From the NCBI GenBank assembly GCA_946965045.2, contig OX337233.1:930001-994000 (forward strand): DNA of 64,000 nucleotides, written 5' to 3'. The notes below the pieces were generated by a model. The model saw only the letters and a program-made list of their open reading frames with translations. It was not told where the DNA came from and ran no database searches. The translations under genes were made by a program, and so were the position numbers. Position 1 is the first letter of the stretch. Every line of letters begins with the position of its first letter. Source of the DNA: Epithemia pelagica (Eukaryota; Bacillariophyta; Bacillariophyceae; Surirellales; Surirellaceae). Positions 1 to 9,961 of the stretch are shown here, one piece after another.

Positions 1-1
1 T

Positions 2-139
2 TTGTTTGCTGAATCGGTTTTGATTCGACTGGAAGCTTGTTTAATGAGCTCTGGTTGGATCCTTGACACGATACATAACTTTTTCGTTGGCGGCATTGGA
101 GAGGAAGATGACGAGGATGATGTAAGATATAGAAACTAG
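2..139 (+). CDS. 3' end of a protein-coding gene cut by the window edge
   Basis: A reading frame is open from base 2 and ends at TAG (137-139), giving 45 residues. It mixes a hydrophobic/aromatic stretch (ILDTIHNFFVGGIG) with an acidic tail (EEDDEDD) before the stop, a composition that reads like a real C terminus. Only the last exon or its end is visible, so no family can be assigned. A chance open frame of this length is possible. Confidence 0.45.
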   Translation: MFAESVLIRLEACLMSSGWILDTIHNFFVGGIGEEDDEDDVRYRN

Positions 140-765
140 TTGGGGAATGATCCTGTTGCTTCCCAATTCGTTGGTGGGAATCAATTTCAAAGTCCATGGA
201 GTGTTCTCGTGTGATCATCCTGTGGACAGATGATGGGTCTGTCTTCTTGTCTGCATGATGGTTGTCTCTTGTCACAACGAGCGACAAGGATGCTCTCGGT
301 TTATTCCTAGGAATCCATAGGATGCAAGTCATGAGAGGTTGCCTCTCTGCCAAGAAGAACCGCGATGCAAGGACGATCACTTGTCGAAGGATCCGGAATG
401 TTCTTGCTATTGACGTAGGCTGTGACCCTACTTGTACGGTCGGTATTGGTAGAGGCAGAGGTGATGGTGGTATGCTTCCTTTCAATCCACACACTCCGCC
501 AACATTGGAACAAGGAGGAAGCACACCACAAAATGAGAGATGTCGAACAACGTAATCGGTTGTCCCCCAAACTTCCGGACGAGCATGCGGGCTGGCGCGC
601 CATGCCTTTTGAACTATAATTGAAAGTGTACTGATCAGAACTCAAACGTCGGCCAACCACACGGCTCCCTCTCCGCATTCTAACTCTCTCCTCTATTGTA
701 TTAGTATTACCCCTCTATGTCTATGACGCATCGTCATACTCCTAACTCATAACCCCTTTTCGGGT
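140..765. other. Intergenic, no supported gene
   Basis: Between the stop of the edge gene and the end of the minus-strand gene at 766. Short frames of 65 to 123 codons exist on both strands, but they overlap each other, start at non-ATG codons or lack recognisable composition. No repeat or RNA gene seen. Confidence 0.6.
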
Positions 766-1953
766 TCATTTCTTGCCCTTCATCTCCTTTTCTCGTTTCT
801 TCAACCAAGCCTTTTTTCGATTCATGAAGTTGCCTTGTTTGTGAAATCCCTTTGGCAACTGGAACGCAATGGCGAGAAGAGGGAAGATATCATGTGACGT
901 GCAAACTTCCAAAGATCCGGCGGATGCTTTCTCTTCCAACATTGTTTGCATGGTTTGTTGAAGGGAGATCGTGTTGGGCATCATGAGCTTTCCCACAGTA
1001 TCGGCTTCATCCTTGGAAAAGTAATAAGGTGTCATGAAAGGCGTGACCCCATCTTCCCAGGGGATCGTGAGGCGCTCCTGGGCAGTTGCAAAGTCTAACA
1101 GATCCGAGGCCCAGAAAAGAATTTTCTCCCAAAGTGCGTTGTCTGCTTTCATGTCTTCTAGGCTCGCTTCCCGAAGAGTTGATGACAAGAGGTAGTCTCG
1201 AAATTGGGGTCGGAATTTTCCAGAATGCTGTAAAAACAATGCCGTCCAAACATGCTGTTTGAAAATAAAGCTGAGCTGTCGTCCACCTTTACATGTGACC
1301 CGCTTCAACTCCAGATTGAAAATATTTCTTCCTGCTTCCGTTTCGGTACGGACGAAATTTTCCAATGATTCCAAGCTCATGCAAAGAACATCACCTTCCC
1401 TGTGGCGCTTGGGGAAGAAAACCGCAATAGGATCTTCAATTTCCTGTACGTCTTGAAAGGTGAAAGGGTCCATGTCATTGATGCATGACTCGAAATCAAT
1501 TGTTGCCTCGCTTGTTCGAGAGATTGTGGAAAACGATTGGCTAAGACCGACATCTTGGTCCGTTCCGTTGCTGTCTTTTGAGGGAGAATTGTCCGGAGAA
1601 GTGTTTGGAGAAGACTGATCCGCCTTTCGGAATTCAACCTTGGTCACGCCGTAGCCTTCAAAGAGATCTTTCAAGCGATCGTAAAAGGTTGGGATAGTTA
1701 GGTGGACCTCGATCCAGGTTTCCGTGTCGGTGAAGAACAGCCAACAGCGCACACCTTCCATGGGAGGATGAGAACAAGCGGACATTTCCACCAAGCATTG
1801 GTACAGCTGCGCCGGGCTCTCTGCTTCAGTGGGCTCAAAGTGTTGGCCAAACAGCTTTCCCTCGAACGTCTTCATTTCTTTCCTTTTGTTGGGGGTCTTT
1901 TGTTGTGGTTGATGCTTTGTTTGTTTGCTTTTTTTGTTACTTGATGGTTTCAT
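766..1953 (-). CDS. Hypothetical protein, 395 aa
   Basis: Single-exon frame from ATG at 1953 to TGA at 766-768. I do not recognise the family. The first 27 residues are lysine-, glutamine- and serine-rich, and the C terminus ends in a basic stretch (NRKKAWLKKREKEMKGKK), which may suit a nuclear or nucleic-acid-binding protein. Residues of about 115-135 form an Asp/Ser/Asn-rich linker (SSPNTSPDNSPSKDSNG); the flanks look globular, with many Phe and Trp. A 15-residue stretch reads CWLFFTDTETWIEVH. No signal peptide or membrane segment is visible. The start has a short tandem repeat just upstream. Antisense frames over this gene are shadows. Confidence 0.7.
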   Translation of the reverse strand: MKPSSNKKSKQTKHQPQQKTPNKRKEMKTFEGKLFGQHFEPTEAESPAQLYQCLVEMSACSHPPMEGVRCWLFFTDTETWIEVHLTIPTFYDRLKDLFEGYGVTKVEFRKADQSSPNTSPDNSPSKDSNGTDQDVGLSQSFSTISRTSEATIDFESCINDMDPFTFQDVQEIEDPIAVFFPKRHREGDVLCMSLESLENFVRTETEAGRNIFNLELKRVTCKGGRQLSFIFKQHVWTALFLQHSGKFRPQFRDYLLSSTLREASLEDMKADNALWEKILFWASDLLDFATAQERLTIPWEDGVTPFMTPYYFSKDEADTVGKLMMPNTISLQQTMQTMLEEKASAGSLEVCTSHDIFPLLAIAFQLPKGFHKQGNFMNRKKAWLKKREKEMKGKK

Positions 1954-2452
1954 GCACGGTGATGGTGTAAAAAACTCTTCTCCACGTTTCGATGGTGTAA
2001 AAAAAACTCATCTCCACGATACGAGCGAGGCATTACGATTCACAAGATGTGTCAATGGAGCGCGAGCCGTTATTATAAAATCAAGGAGCGGAGGATGGGG
2101 CAGACATATTATGCACCTCTGGGTAAAAATGGAAAATCCGAGGTGAGTCAACGGAACTCTGCGAAATCCCGTTTTGGAACAAAGGACGATGTCTCTGCGG
2201 GATGTGTCTGCCGTCGCTCTTTGGATTGGAGATTTGCTTTCGAGCTATACGTGATCAATATAGTTCTCTTGCGGTTTCCCTGATTGTGGCTTTTGGTAAG
2301 ACGTTTCGAATCTGCTCTCTCTATCCACTGTTTGACAGACAGAAAATGAGACAGAGAAATAGATCAAATACAGATCTATTCTAGAAACTTGGACACAACT
2401 AGTTATGGTCTCCTTGTCAAAACGTCCTAATAGAGAACTTGCATGTGTTGCC
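1954..2452. other. Intergenic between two minus-strand genes
   Basis: 499 bp holding the tandem repeat at 1961-2022 and otherwise nothing I can identify. It should contain the promoter of the 395-aa gene and the 3' flank of the SDR gene is on its far side. Confidence 0.6.
1961..2022. repeat. Two-copy tandem repeat of about 30 bp upstream of the 766-1953 gene
   Basis: Two imperfect copies (1961-1990 and 1991-2022), each beginning GATGGTGTAAAAAA and containing CTCCACG, lie 8 bp upstream of the start codon of the minus-strand gene, so they would be in its 5' leader or core promoter. Confidence 0.7.
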
Positions 2453-3481
2453 TTACAATTCAAACTCTTCTTGAACCGTTTCCATGAGGTGCAAAATCTC
2501 TTGATCCGAAATGGTGGGAGCACTGTCCCGACCGGCCATGAGCAAGGCATCGGCCCAGGCATCGGGCAACCAGGAAAAGAATTGAACAATCCCACTCATG
2601 CCTCCGACCGTGTATCGTGTTTGAGGAGTGGGGGACCGCATTGCATGCACCACGGCTTGCGAGGTGACTCGGGGTGACGGACACTCGTCGACGGCACCCT
2701 TGCCAAATTGACGCACCGATGCCACTTCGTGTGTGGCATAGACACCGACGCCTCGAAATGTAATGAGCTGTTTCAAGGTATGAAAAATCGGAGTTCGAAT
2801 GTAGCCCGGTTGCAAGACCGAGACGGACACACCAAAGTCCCAAACTTCACGACGCAAGGAATCCATCAAGGATTCCACCGCAAATTTGGAACTCGAGTAA
2901 GCACTCATAAAGGGCGAAGCAAATCGGCCCGACAGAGACGTGTTGCTGATAATGCGGCCCTTGCGACGGCGAATCAGGGGAAGAAAGGCTTTGGTGACTT
3001 GAAGCAAGCCAAAGTAGTTGACTTCAAACACGTGCCGAACCGTATTCATGGGGATATGCTCGATACTGCGACCTTCATCGTCATAAACCGTGTTTAGAAC
3101 ACCAGCATTGTTGAAGAGTCCATACAAGCCATGTTCGTCACCGACAATCGATCGAACTTCCTTTACTGCTGCCTCAACTTGTTCCGGCTTGGTCACATCC
3201 AACAAAAGGGGCTTGATTTTGGAAGCGTCAATCTCAAATTTGGTGGCAGATTGCAACAATTCCTCTCCATGTTCCATTTTTCGCACTCCACAAAACACTG
3301 TAAAGCCCTCCTTGGCCAATGTCAAGGCAGCATGCTTGCCAATACCCGTATGTGCTCCAGTGACCACAATGGCATCGCCTTGCTCAATGGGAACAAAGGA
3401 AGAAGCGCGAAGATACCAAGTGGCCTGATACGTGACAATGGCGACCACGAGACTTATGAATATTGTTCGAATAGAAAGCAT
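2453..3481 (-). CDS. Membrane-anchored short-chain dehydrogenase/reductase (SDR), 342 aa
   Basis: Classical SDR, a NAD(P)-dependent oxidoreductase. Seen: a hydrophobic N-terminal segment (about residues 5-20), the cofactor motif TGAHTGIG (41-48), NNAG (124-127), Asn in VNYFG (155), and the catalytic Ser182-Tyr195-Lys199 set (YSSSKFA). Order and spacing match retinol dehydrogenase/11-beta-HSD-like SDRs, where the N-terminal segment anchors the enzyme to the ER. The substrate cannot be read from the sequence. The frame extends 14 codons upstream to a TTG at 3523; I chose the ATG at 3481 because it begins directly at the anchor segment. It is divergent from the DGAT2 gene across 373 bp, so a role in lipid or isoprenoid metabolism is a reasonable inference. 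Confidence 0.88.
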   Translation of the reverse strand: MLSIRTIFISLVVAIVTYQATWYLRASSFVPIEQGDAIVVTGAHTGIGKHAALTLAKEGFTVFCGVRKMEHGEELLQSATKFEIDASKIKPLLLDVTKPEQVEAAVKEVRSIVGDEHGLYGLFNNAGVLNTVYDDEGRSIEHIPMNTVRHVFEVNYFGLLQVTKAFLPLIRRRKGRIISNTSLSGRFASPFMSAYSSSKFAVESLMDSLRREVWDFGVSVSVLQPGYIRTPIFHTLKQLITFRGVGVYATHEVASVRQFGKGAVDECPSPRVTSQAVVHAMRSPTPQTRYTVGGMSGIVQFFSWLPDAWADALLMAGRDSAPTISDQEILHLMETVQEEFEL

Positions 3482-3854
3482 GGTGAAATGACTCTTGTTC
3501 AGGCAGGATGGTTGTGGTTCCAATGAACACAGATGAAAGATTATAGATGATGAATGATGATGGGGAATGGGGATATGGGATGTTTACGTCAGACGTGGTG
3601 GTGGTGGACGCGCGAACATCCCGTTGCTTCCGTTTGGTTCCGCGAGCATGCCAGCTGCACGTATGAGTCACAGTGGAGTGGATGTGTGGCTGGAGTCTTG
3701 CTGGGGGTCTTTGTATCCAAGAAAGATTCGGGTGTGTCTTCTTCTGAACAATGCGAGACATGGGGAGATGGTATCAAGAATCAAGAAGGCTCCCTTGACT
3801 GATGCTAAATCTATGCCTTCAAACGAAATGGAATGAACCGGGAAGAGTGATACA
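3482..3854. promoter_or_regulatory. Divergent intergenic region, SDR / DGAT2
   Basis: 373 bp separate the start codons of the divergent SDR (minus) and DGAT2 (plus) genes, so both promoters must lie here. No TATA box or known operator could be singled out. The region is rich in GATG/GGTGG repeats on the plus strand. Confidence 0.5.
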
Positions 3855-5057
3855 ATGACGATTGTTCCAGATTCTAATGCGCTCGTCGCATCTTCTACTT
3901 CTTCTTCCTCCTCCGAACCTGCCCGTCCGGCTGCGACGGCAAAATATCATCGAAGCCCTACATTGATACGAGCGCAATCCAGTAAATTTTCGACTCCCCT
4001 GTCACCCTTTTGGAGGTTTGTCGGATGGACCCTGGCCTTGTGGACACCGGCCCTCTTTTACATTGGTCCTCTTCTCCTGGCGTTGCCTCCCATTTTGTAC
4101 ACGGTCGCCTCTCCCACCATTGCCTTGCTGGTATTGGCAATGGACCTTGTGTTGATGTTTTATCCCCATCGTCCATGGCCTTGGTTTCGACGTATCTATC
4201 AATTGTGGTATCCTCTCTTTGATTTGCATCACAATCTCTTGGTTCCACCCAACAATCCCAGTGCCCCCGTGCCCATTTCGGACGACTTGGCCAATCGCTT
4301 GTGTATCTGGACCATGCATCCGCATGGTGTCATTCCCATTCAAGCCTTTTTGTGGATGGCCTTTGCGGACCAATACGTGCCTAGTTTATATGGATTCGGT
4401 GCCACCACCGATGCGGCCCTGCGACTCCCCTTGTTGCGACAAGTCCTACTGTGGGCCTCGGTTCGGTCGGCCCAACGCCATGTCTTGCGTCATGGTTTGG
4501 AACACGATAAGCAAAGTCTCTTTTTGTTTCCGGGTGGTGTCGCCGAAATCTTTTTGGCCCAACCGGGGACCCATCGGATTCAGATTAGTCGTCGACGAGG
4601 ACTCATGAAATTGGCCCTGCAAACGGGGGCAGCACTCGTGCCCATTTATGTCTTTGGTGGCAATGACTTTTATCATCAACTCCAAGGCGGATTGGGATTT
4701 TTGGAACACATGTCGCGATCGGCCAAGGCTGGATTGACCCTCTTTTGGGGCCAGTATGGCTTGCCCATGCCCTTTCCAGTCCAATGTAGCATGGTCTTGG
4801 GCGATCCCATTTTTCCCGTGCTGGAAGATGCTTCTACTAGTATCAAGGAGGAGGAGAAGGACGACAAGATCCAGAATCCAGAGACACGACAAACAACAGA
4901 CGACACTTCCCCAAAAACAACATGTCCCAAAATAGAAAATCCAACTGACGAACAACTAGAAGAATTGATGCAACGCTACATGGATGCCATGCGTCGTCTC
5001 TTTGATCAATACAAGGATCAAGCTGGATATCCCAATGCTCAACTTGAAATTCGGTAA
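3855..5057 (+). CDS. DGAT2: Diacylglycerol acyltransferase type 2 (DGAT2), 400 aa
   Basis: Acyl-CoA:diacylglycerol acyltransferase of the DGAT2/MOGAT family, which catalyses the last step of triacylglycerol synthesis in the ER membrane. Seen: a Ser/Thr-rich N terminus (about 1-45), two adjacent hydrophobic segments (about 55-100) that would form the membrane hairpin, the active-site motif HPHG (155-158), FPGGVAE (225-231), and the RRRG-LMKLALQTGA block (247-260) followed by VPIYVFGGND. Length is close to the usual 320-400 residues. The C terminus has an unusual acidic, Lys/Thr-rich stretch (about 330-370) with no counterpart in the core family. Single exon; ATG at 3855 is the first in frame. 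Family members may also use monoacylglycerol or wax alcohols, so the exact acceptor is inferred. Confidence 0.93.
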   Translation: MTIVPDSNALVASSTSSSSSEPARPAATAKYHRSPTLIRAQSSKFSTPLSPFWRFVGWTLALWTPALFYIGPLLLALPPILYTVASPTIALLVLAMDLVLMFYPHRPWPWFRRIYQLWYPLFDLHHNLLVPPNNPSAPVPISDDLANRLCIWTMHPHGVIPIQAFLWMAFADQYVPSLYGFGATTDAALRLPLLRQVLLWASVRSAQRHVLRHGLEHDKQSLFLFPGGVAEIFLAQPGTHRIQISRRRGLMKLALQTGAALVPIYVFGGNDFYHQLQGGLGFLEHMSRSAKAGLTLFWGQYGLPMPFPVQCSMVLGDPIFPVLEDASTSIKEEEKDDKIQNPETRQTTDDTSPKTTCPKIENPTDEQLEELMQRYMDAMRRLFDQYKDQAGYPNAQLEIR

Positions 5058-5531
5058 ACCTCGACAAACTCGACAGGTACACCATGTGCTCGTACTATAC
5101 TACAATTTGGTGGTTCCTCACACAAGGAATAGACCCACCAACGCGGTCCAGCACCCAAAATCAACCCAAGACTGACGAGTTGCGCTGTCATTACCTGATC
5201 AATTTCCGTAATTGGATCTGCTTCCCCTGTTCGAAAACACATCGAAGTTCAACCACTCCAGACAATCATACCACTGAATAAAGGAAGAATACCTACAGTG
5301 GGTCCAAGGCATTTGACCAGTAGATATTGTACATAAAGAAGCAAGATTTAAAACAGAAAGTGTAGTTATGGTTCTCACTACGAACTCTTCAACAGTTCTT
5401 GTCGTCTAACATTTGATCCGACTCTACTAAAGGGTAATCTAATTCACAAGAGCTAAACCATCCGGAATGGCACACAAGCCAATCAAAACATAATGTTCTG
5501 CAGTGACCAATCAGTCTCCATCCTCGTCAAA
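5058..5531. other. Intergenic between convergent genes
   Basis: 474 bp between the ends of the DGAT2 gene and the spliced minus-strand gene. It should contain both 3' UTRs; no gene or repeat recognised. Confidence 0.6.
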
Positions 5532-6464
5532 TCAAAGCTGTTGAGCGGAAGGATATTGAGGTGGTGCCGAGTAGATGGGAGTGGCATGAGCCGAGGGATA
5601 GTTGTTATTGCTGCTGCTGTAAGTGGGAGAGGGGACATCGAGTGCCGATGCAAAATTGTTGTCATTCTGCGCCTCGTTGACGACGGCAATTTCCGTTTCG
5701 GCCACTTTTTCCGCCACAGGAGCCGAGGAAAACTCGACAGTAAAGACATCGCCGGGTCCAAAGCCATCGGGTACTATAACTTCATTTAATCGGCCATCGG
5801 GAGCTTGTACATGAATCGCTTGTCCAGCCTTGACACCCTCAGGGATTGTCACTACAATAATATCAAAAGAAGCCGATTGGAATTCAGTAGAAAAGAGTCG
5901 TATATTTTGGTAGCAACGAGGTGAGTCCAAAGAGAAACAAGGGTAAAAAAAACCGATATGTGATGGAGTATTGCCACCTACCTTCAATATATTCGGCCGC
6001 GGGGCCTCCTGATTCTGGATGGGATGTTCCATCCTTGCGCACCAAGGTCAAGGCATTGCCTCCCCCATAAGTCACAAAGTGCGCCGTAGCTTTGCCGTTG
6101 GAATCAAAATCCTGTGCGGGTGGTGTATACGGGGCATGTTGAGGCCGACGATTGCCAGGGTAATCTCCTCCCAATTTTCTCTTTTTGGTTTCTTGACCTG
6201 TCACTGGATCCACCACATACTGTGCAGAAAAGAAAATGGCAAATGGAATCAACCAGAGTGAGTAACGATTTTCACTGAAAATTGCCTGGGTTCCAGAAAG
6301 CCTAAGAAGAAAGCAATAGAGAAGGAAAAGTCAAACAACCAGGGCGATAGAGAACTCTCAGTCTTCCGGTGGCATGCAAGAGGGCTTGCCCTATGGAACA
6401 GCGAATAGAGAGACGCTGAATGGAACTGCCATGAACTTACCTCGGTCGATGACGTACAACCCAT
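5532..6464 (-). CDS. Spliced small protein with acylation-type N terminus, 193 aa
   Basis: I reconstruct three exons: 6464-6441, 6219-5982 and 5851-5532, joined by introns 6440-6220 (GTAAGT...CACAG) and 5981-5852 (GTAGGT...TGTAG). Phases agree and the total is 582 nt. The protein begins MGCTSSTE: Gly2 with Ser/Thr at 5-6 fits N-myristoylation and Cys3 fits palmitoylation, so membrane attachment is likely. The middle is hydrophilic (YVVDPVTGQETKKRKLGG). Exon 3 encodes a twin motif, VTIPEGVKAGQAIHV then VIVPDGFGPGDVFTVEF, a pattern I recall from stramenopile hypothetical proteins, followed by a Ser/Pro/Tyr/Gln-rich tail. Function unknown. Exon 1 codes for only eight residues, so the lipidation signal is separately encoded. 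Confidence 0.82.
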
Positions 6465-7149
6465 TCTACTAGATTCAAGTACTCAACGATTCAACACCAA
6501 GTCTGAATTTCAATGCAATATCTCTTTGTTCGGTTGGGCTTCCTCAATTGTTGTTATCCAAATCGTGTTGGGTTGTGTTGCGGAAGCACTTTCTGCATCC
6601 GCGACCAGCGACCAGGCTTCCAATCCCGCCCGCGCATTCGCGCTTTGTTACTGCTACCCCCTTCTCACTCCAACGGCTCTATATCGTTCCAAGGCCATCA
6701 TCCGTTTGTCATCTTTCTTCGTTCCTTGTTTCATGATTCCACTTCACTCGACTCTTCTACCTCATGGTCACGACACTACTGCTCCTAGATCTACACGAAC
6801 AAATTTTTCGTTTGTTCGAGACTCTACCGTGAATAGGATACATGTCCGTTGCAAAGTTCCAGGCAACTCGACGCATTCAGAACAAGCTCAATGCTCAGAA
6901 AGTTTGTACTGTCTATAGACAAGGTCCATTCGAACTCAAGGGACTGTATAGATTTTACTTTTGTTGGTTTCTCTATCATTTATGGGGTTCGCCTGATGGC
7001 TAACTAAACTTGTTGACAGATCATTTGCAAAGTAGTATGTACATGGTGTTTGCGACACCGAGAAGTGTGTGCGAGTGAAAGTAGAGCGGTTCCTAAAGCG
7101 TTTGGACGGCGACCCCTTGCATTCCTTCCTTGTTTCGAATACACATCTC
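6465..7149. other. Intergenic, 685 bp
   Basis: Lies upstream of the spliced 193-aa gene and downstream of the minus-strand small gene. Frames up to 130 codons on the plus strand show no family resemblance and overlap each other. I see no repeat. Confidence 0.55.
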
Positions 7150-7542
7150 TTAGAGAAGTTGCATCATTCGATTCGCTGGAATGGCACCCGCCTCATTTCC
7201 TTCTTCTTCAAAAATAATTTGCAAATCGCGATGACTCAGTCGATCATTCAACCCAATGTTTCGTAGCACTTGTTGCAAGCCTTCCATACACACGGCATCT
7301 TCTGGTGCTGTCTTGTTCGAGGTGGATGTACATGCTGCCGTAACAATGTCTTTCTTGAAACGCCGGGGAATCTCTTGAGTGTAATGTACGAGGCGATATT
7401 CTTCCAACAGGTCATGAAGTCGACCTGCCGCATCGTGTCCTTGTTGGCTGGAAAGACCACGAACGGTCGTGTGCTGAACGGATGTACATGTGGCTCGACG
7501 AGCAAGCGCAAGTCGACGAGAGGCAATGGAAAGTGCATTCAT
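7150..7542 (-). CDS. Small organelle-targeted EF-hand-like protein, paralog A, 130 aa
   Basis: ATG at 7542 is preferred over an upstream TTG at 7566 because MNALSIASRRLALARR then aligns with the start of paralog B (9025). The first 30 residues are Arg/Ser/Ala-rich without acids, a mitochondrial-type presequence. The body shares with paralog B the blocks RLHDLLEEYR, PRRFKKDIV, GLQQVLRNIGLNDRLS and DLQIIFEEEGNEAGAI. The last block resembles an EF-hand loop with two extra residues, so calcium binding is possible but not assured. Function unknown. It is head-to-head with paralog B across 1.48 kb, which suggests an inverted local duplication. Confidence 0.8.
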   Translation of the reverse strand: MNALSIASRRLALARRATCTSVQHTTVRGLSSQQGHDAAGRLHDLLEEYRLVHYTQEIPRRFKKDIVTAACTSTSNKTAPEDAVCMEGLQQVLRNIGLNDRLSHRDLQIIFEEEGNEAGAIPANRMMQLL

Positions 7543-9024
7543 CTTGTATGTATGGCTGATGACCAAGTTTCAATTTTATGAAGCAATGTTGTTGATGTCG
7601 ATCGAGAAGGATGAATGATGACTGGGTATGGTCTGAAGCAACAAAATACGACAAGAGATGATGGTTTCGTGTCACAGAGTTTTGACTCTTTGCATCCACA
7701 ATTCTGGATGGTGTCTGTTTTGTGAGCGAAAGGAGAAGGGATGGTGGAGAGAAAGCGAACGAGTGGCTGAGCGGGTTTGCGAGCGGTTGTTCCTTTTGTC
7801 TCGTGTCGCTTCTTACGCACGTTGGGCTGGGTATTGTAGTCAGCGCGACCCATTGACTCATGCTACCTATCGTGGACCGGAAACCGGAACTACGAATACT
7901 CCATCTGTCTAATCGTACGGATAGATGGAGTATTCGTGATTCAACAAGCTAAGTCGCTTAAGCAATGGATGCAGACTAAGTCAGGATTTCTCACTTCTGC
8001 TAGCCTTACAAGCTCGAACGGGTTGTTGTTCCTGGAACAAACTAGGTACTCCTAGTAAACCGAAACAATCACAATCTATCCAATCTAATCATCCTCCATG
8101 GTTAATCATCATGGGACGAATCCGACCGACAAGTCGTTCTCTAATCCATCATGCTTCAACCTTCATCGCATCCGCTATCCGCCCACGTGTCTCATTAGCG
8201 GCCAACCGTCAACGTCAACCGTCCTGTGGCACTTTCCATTTTCCATGTCCGTGCGAAGTTCCGAAAGAATGCTCCAGTCAAAGCCGAACTTCACCGTGTG
8301 CGTCATTTTTTTGGACATTCAACCCAATCGGCATCATGAGATTCGTAGATTTTGATTGGACCAATCGATGCGCCAGAAGAAAGTCACCGCGGACTCGGAC
8401 ATTATTCCAGAAACAGGGAGCAAAAAAGTGTACAACAGAGGACACACGTTATGAACACATGTCTGTTGTCATGAATGCATGTCTGTTGTCTGGGCCACTG
8501 TATCGGAATTTGGAATCTCGCAATCAGCTGCAGTCATCTGCAACTAAGGACAAGTGGTATAAAGAGGACATCATCGATCGGGAGAAGGTACTCAAATATT
8601 GAATTATATGTAATATGAGACATCAGTAAGACTGTCAAATGACTCCATATCGTAGCTCTCGAGTCGCGCTGCGACATGTGTGAGTCAGGAAACCGGAACG
8701 GCCGACTCAAGTTTTCATGAGACATGGAACACACCGCGAGAATTCTGAGAAATGGTGTCCGGAAGTGTTCTGTTTTCTGTTCGCCTTGAGCCACCGCATG
8801 GATGTCAACACAAGTCATCCAAACTGCACCGACAACAGTTCCGTTTGCAGTTTTGAGAAACTTCATTTGTTCGCATAAAACCAACCTCGAGACAAACTGC
8901 ACACCCGTTTGCACAAGCGATCACAAAACCCATCATCAGATATCCGATCCGATCCAATCCGATTTGACACATAAACTCCAACACGTATCTTTGCTGATAA
9001 CAACATCAAGTCTACAAAAAAATC
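7543..9024. other. Intergenic between the two head-to-head paralogs
   Basis: 1482 bp with the promoters of both small paralogs. It holds a perfect-arm hairpin (7892-7937). A 163-codon frame at 8111-8602 starts with ATG and a basic, Ser-rich stretch but has no recognisable domain, so it is not called. A 17-bp direct repeat around CATGTCTGTTGTC occurs near 8458-8490. Confidence 0.55.
7892..7937. repeat. Inverted repeat, 15-bp perfect arms
   Basis: ACGAATACTCCATCT (7892-7906) and its exact reverse complement (7923-7937) flank a 16-base spacer. It lies about 350 bp upstream of paralog A. It could be a small foldback element or a regulatory palindrome. The weaker call is a MITE remnant. Confidence 0.7.
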
Positions 9025-9426
9025 ATGATTGCGCTTCAAACTTCTCTTCGCCGACTGACAACGTCCTCCTCTCTCTATACCATGGCCGATATGGGTTCCT
9101 CCATCACACATCGCATCACGACATCGTGTTCCTACTCGACTGGCTTTGAGGCCGCCACTTCTCGACTTCACAACGCTTTGGAAGAGTATCGTCAAGAACA
9201 TTATATCCAAGAACTTCCCATGCGCTTCAAGAAGGAAATCGTGGCCGCTTCGTCACAGGCAGCACAAAAACAAGAAAAACAAGTCTACATCGAAGGCCTC
9301 CATCAAGTTCTCTGCAACATTGGCATGAGAGATCGATTGAGCTTGCATGATTTGCAAATTATCTTTGACAAGGAAGGAAACGAAAGCGGTGCCATCTCGA
9401 TGGATCGGCTGTATCAAATCATTTGA
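9025..9426 (+). CDS. Small organelle-targeted EF-hand-like protein, paralog B, 133 aa
   Basis: Single exon from ATG 9025 to TGA 9424-9426. The first 40 residues (MIALQTSLRRLTTSSS...) are Ser/Thr/Arg-rich with no acidic residue until about position 22, as in a mitochondrial presequence. The mature part matches paralog A over RLHNALEEYR, MRFKKEIVAAS, GLHQVLCNIGMRDRLS and DLQIIFDKEGNESGAIS. The block DKEGNESGAIS looks like an EF-hand calcium loop widened by two residues. No enzyme motif is present. The two copies differ mostly in the presequence and the linker before the C-terminal block, so the pair is not recent. Confidence 0.82.
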   Translation: MIALQTSLRRLTTSSSLYTMADMGSSITHRITTSCSYSTGFEAATSRLHNALEEYRQEHYIQELPMRFKKEIVAASSQAAQKQEKQVYIEGLHQVLCNIGMRDRLSLHDLQIIFDKEGNESGAISMDRLYQII

Positions 9427-9961
9427 AGAGACCCCTGAAACTCGTCCTGAAATGCACATACTCCTATATAGTTTTGAACATACACTGAAAAAGGGGCTGG
9501 GACATGCGAGACACTCTCGTCATGTAGAAACAAACACAATGATATGTAGATAAGCCAAAAGTCTCATAAAATCCATTAATTTGCATAGTCAACAAGGCAA
9601 ACATTCTTTTACGGGTGCACAAAGACTGACTATGCCGGCCAAAATAGGAAGCATGCTAGACTCGACTTTCTCAAAAGAAGACTACCATCTATATACTAGG
9701 CAAGTACCATGCGGCCGAGGAAATTGGCTTCCACGTGTCCTGCAGACTCCATTGCGACCATTGTTTTTTATCCTTCACTGGTAGCACAATGAAAACAGAA
9801 CGTTAACCAGAACACAAGGTACGATAGATGGTCCCCTGTTGGCAGGTTGGAACGGTGCAATAATAGCGCGCTAACATTGTCAAGAAAGGTAGAGAGAGAG
9901 ATGATCCACCGAGGGGTGTGAGTTGTCACTTGTCGGTGCTGCACATTCCCATACCGCGTTT
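9427..9961. other. Intergenic between convergent genes
   Basis: 535 bp between paralog B and the PPR gene, both ending here. I see nothing beyond expected 3' flanks. Confidence 0.6.

Noticed and set aside
3486-3523. N-terminal extension of the SDR from TTG 3523
   Set aside because: TTG is an unlikely nuclear start; ATG 3481 begins at the membrane anchor and gives normal SDR spacing.
8111-8602. 163-codon frame with a basic N terminus between the EF-hand-like paralogs
   Set aside because: It starts with ATG, but the composition beyond the first 40 residues is irregular, it contains a direct repeat, and no homologous motif is visible. Could be revisited with RNA evidence.
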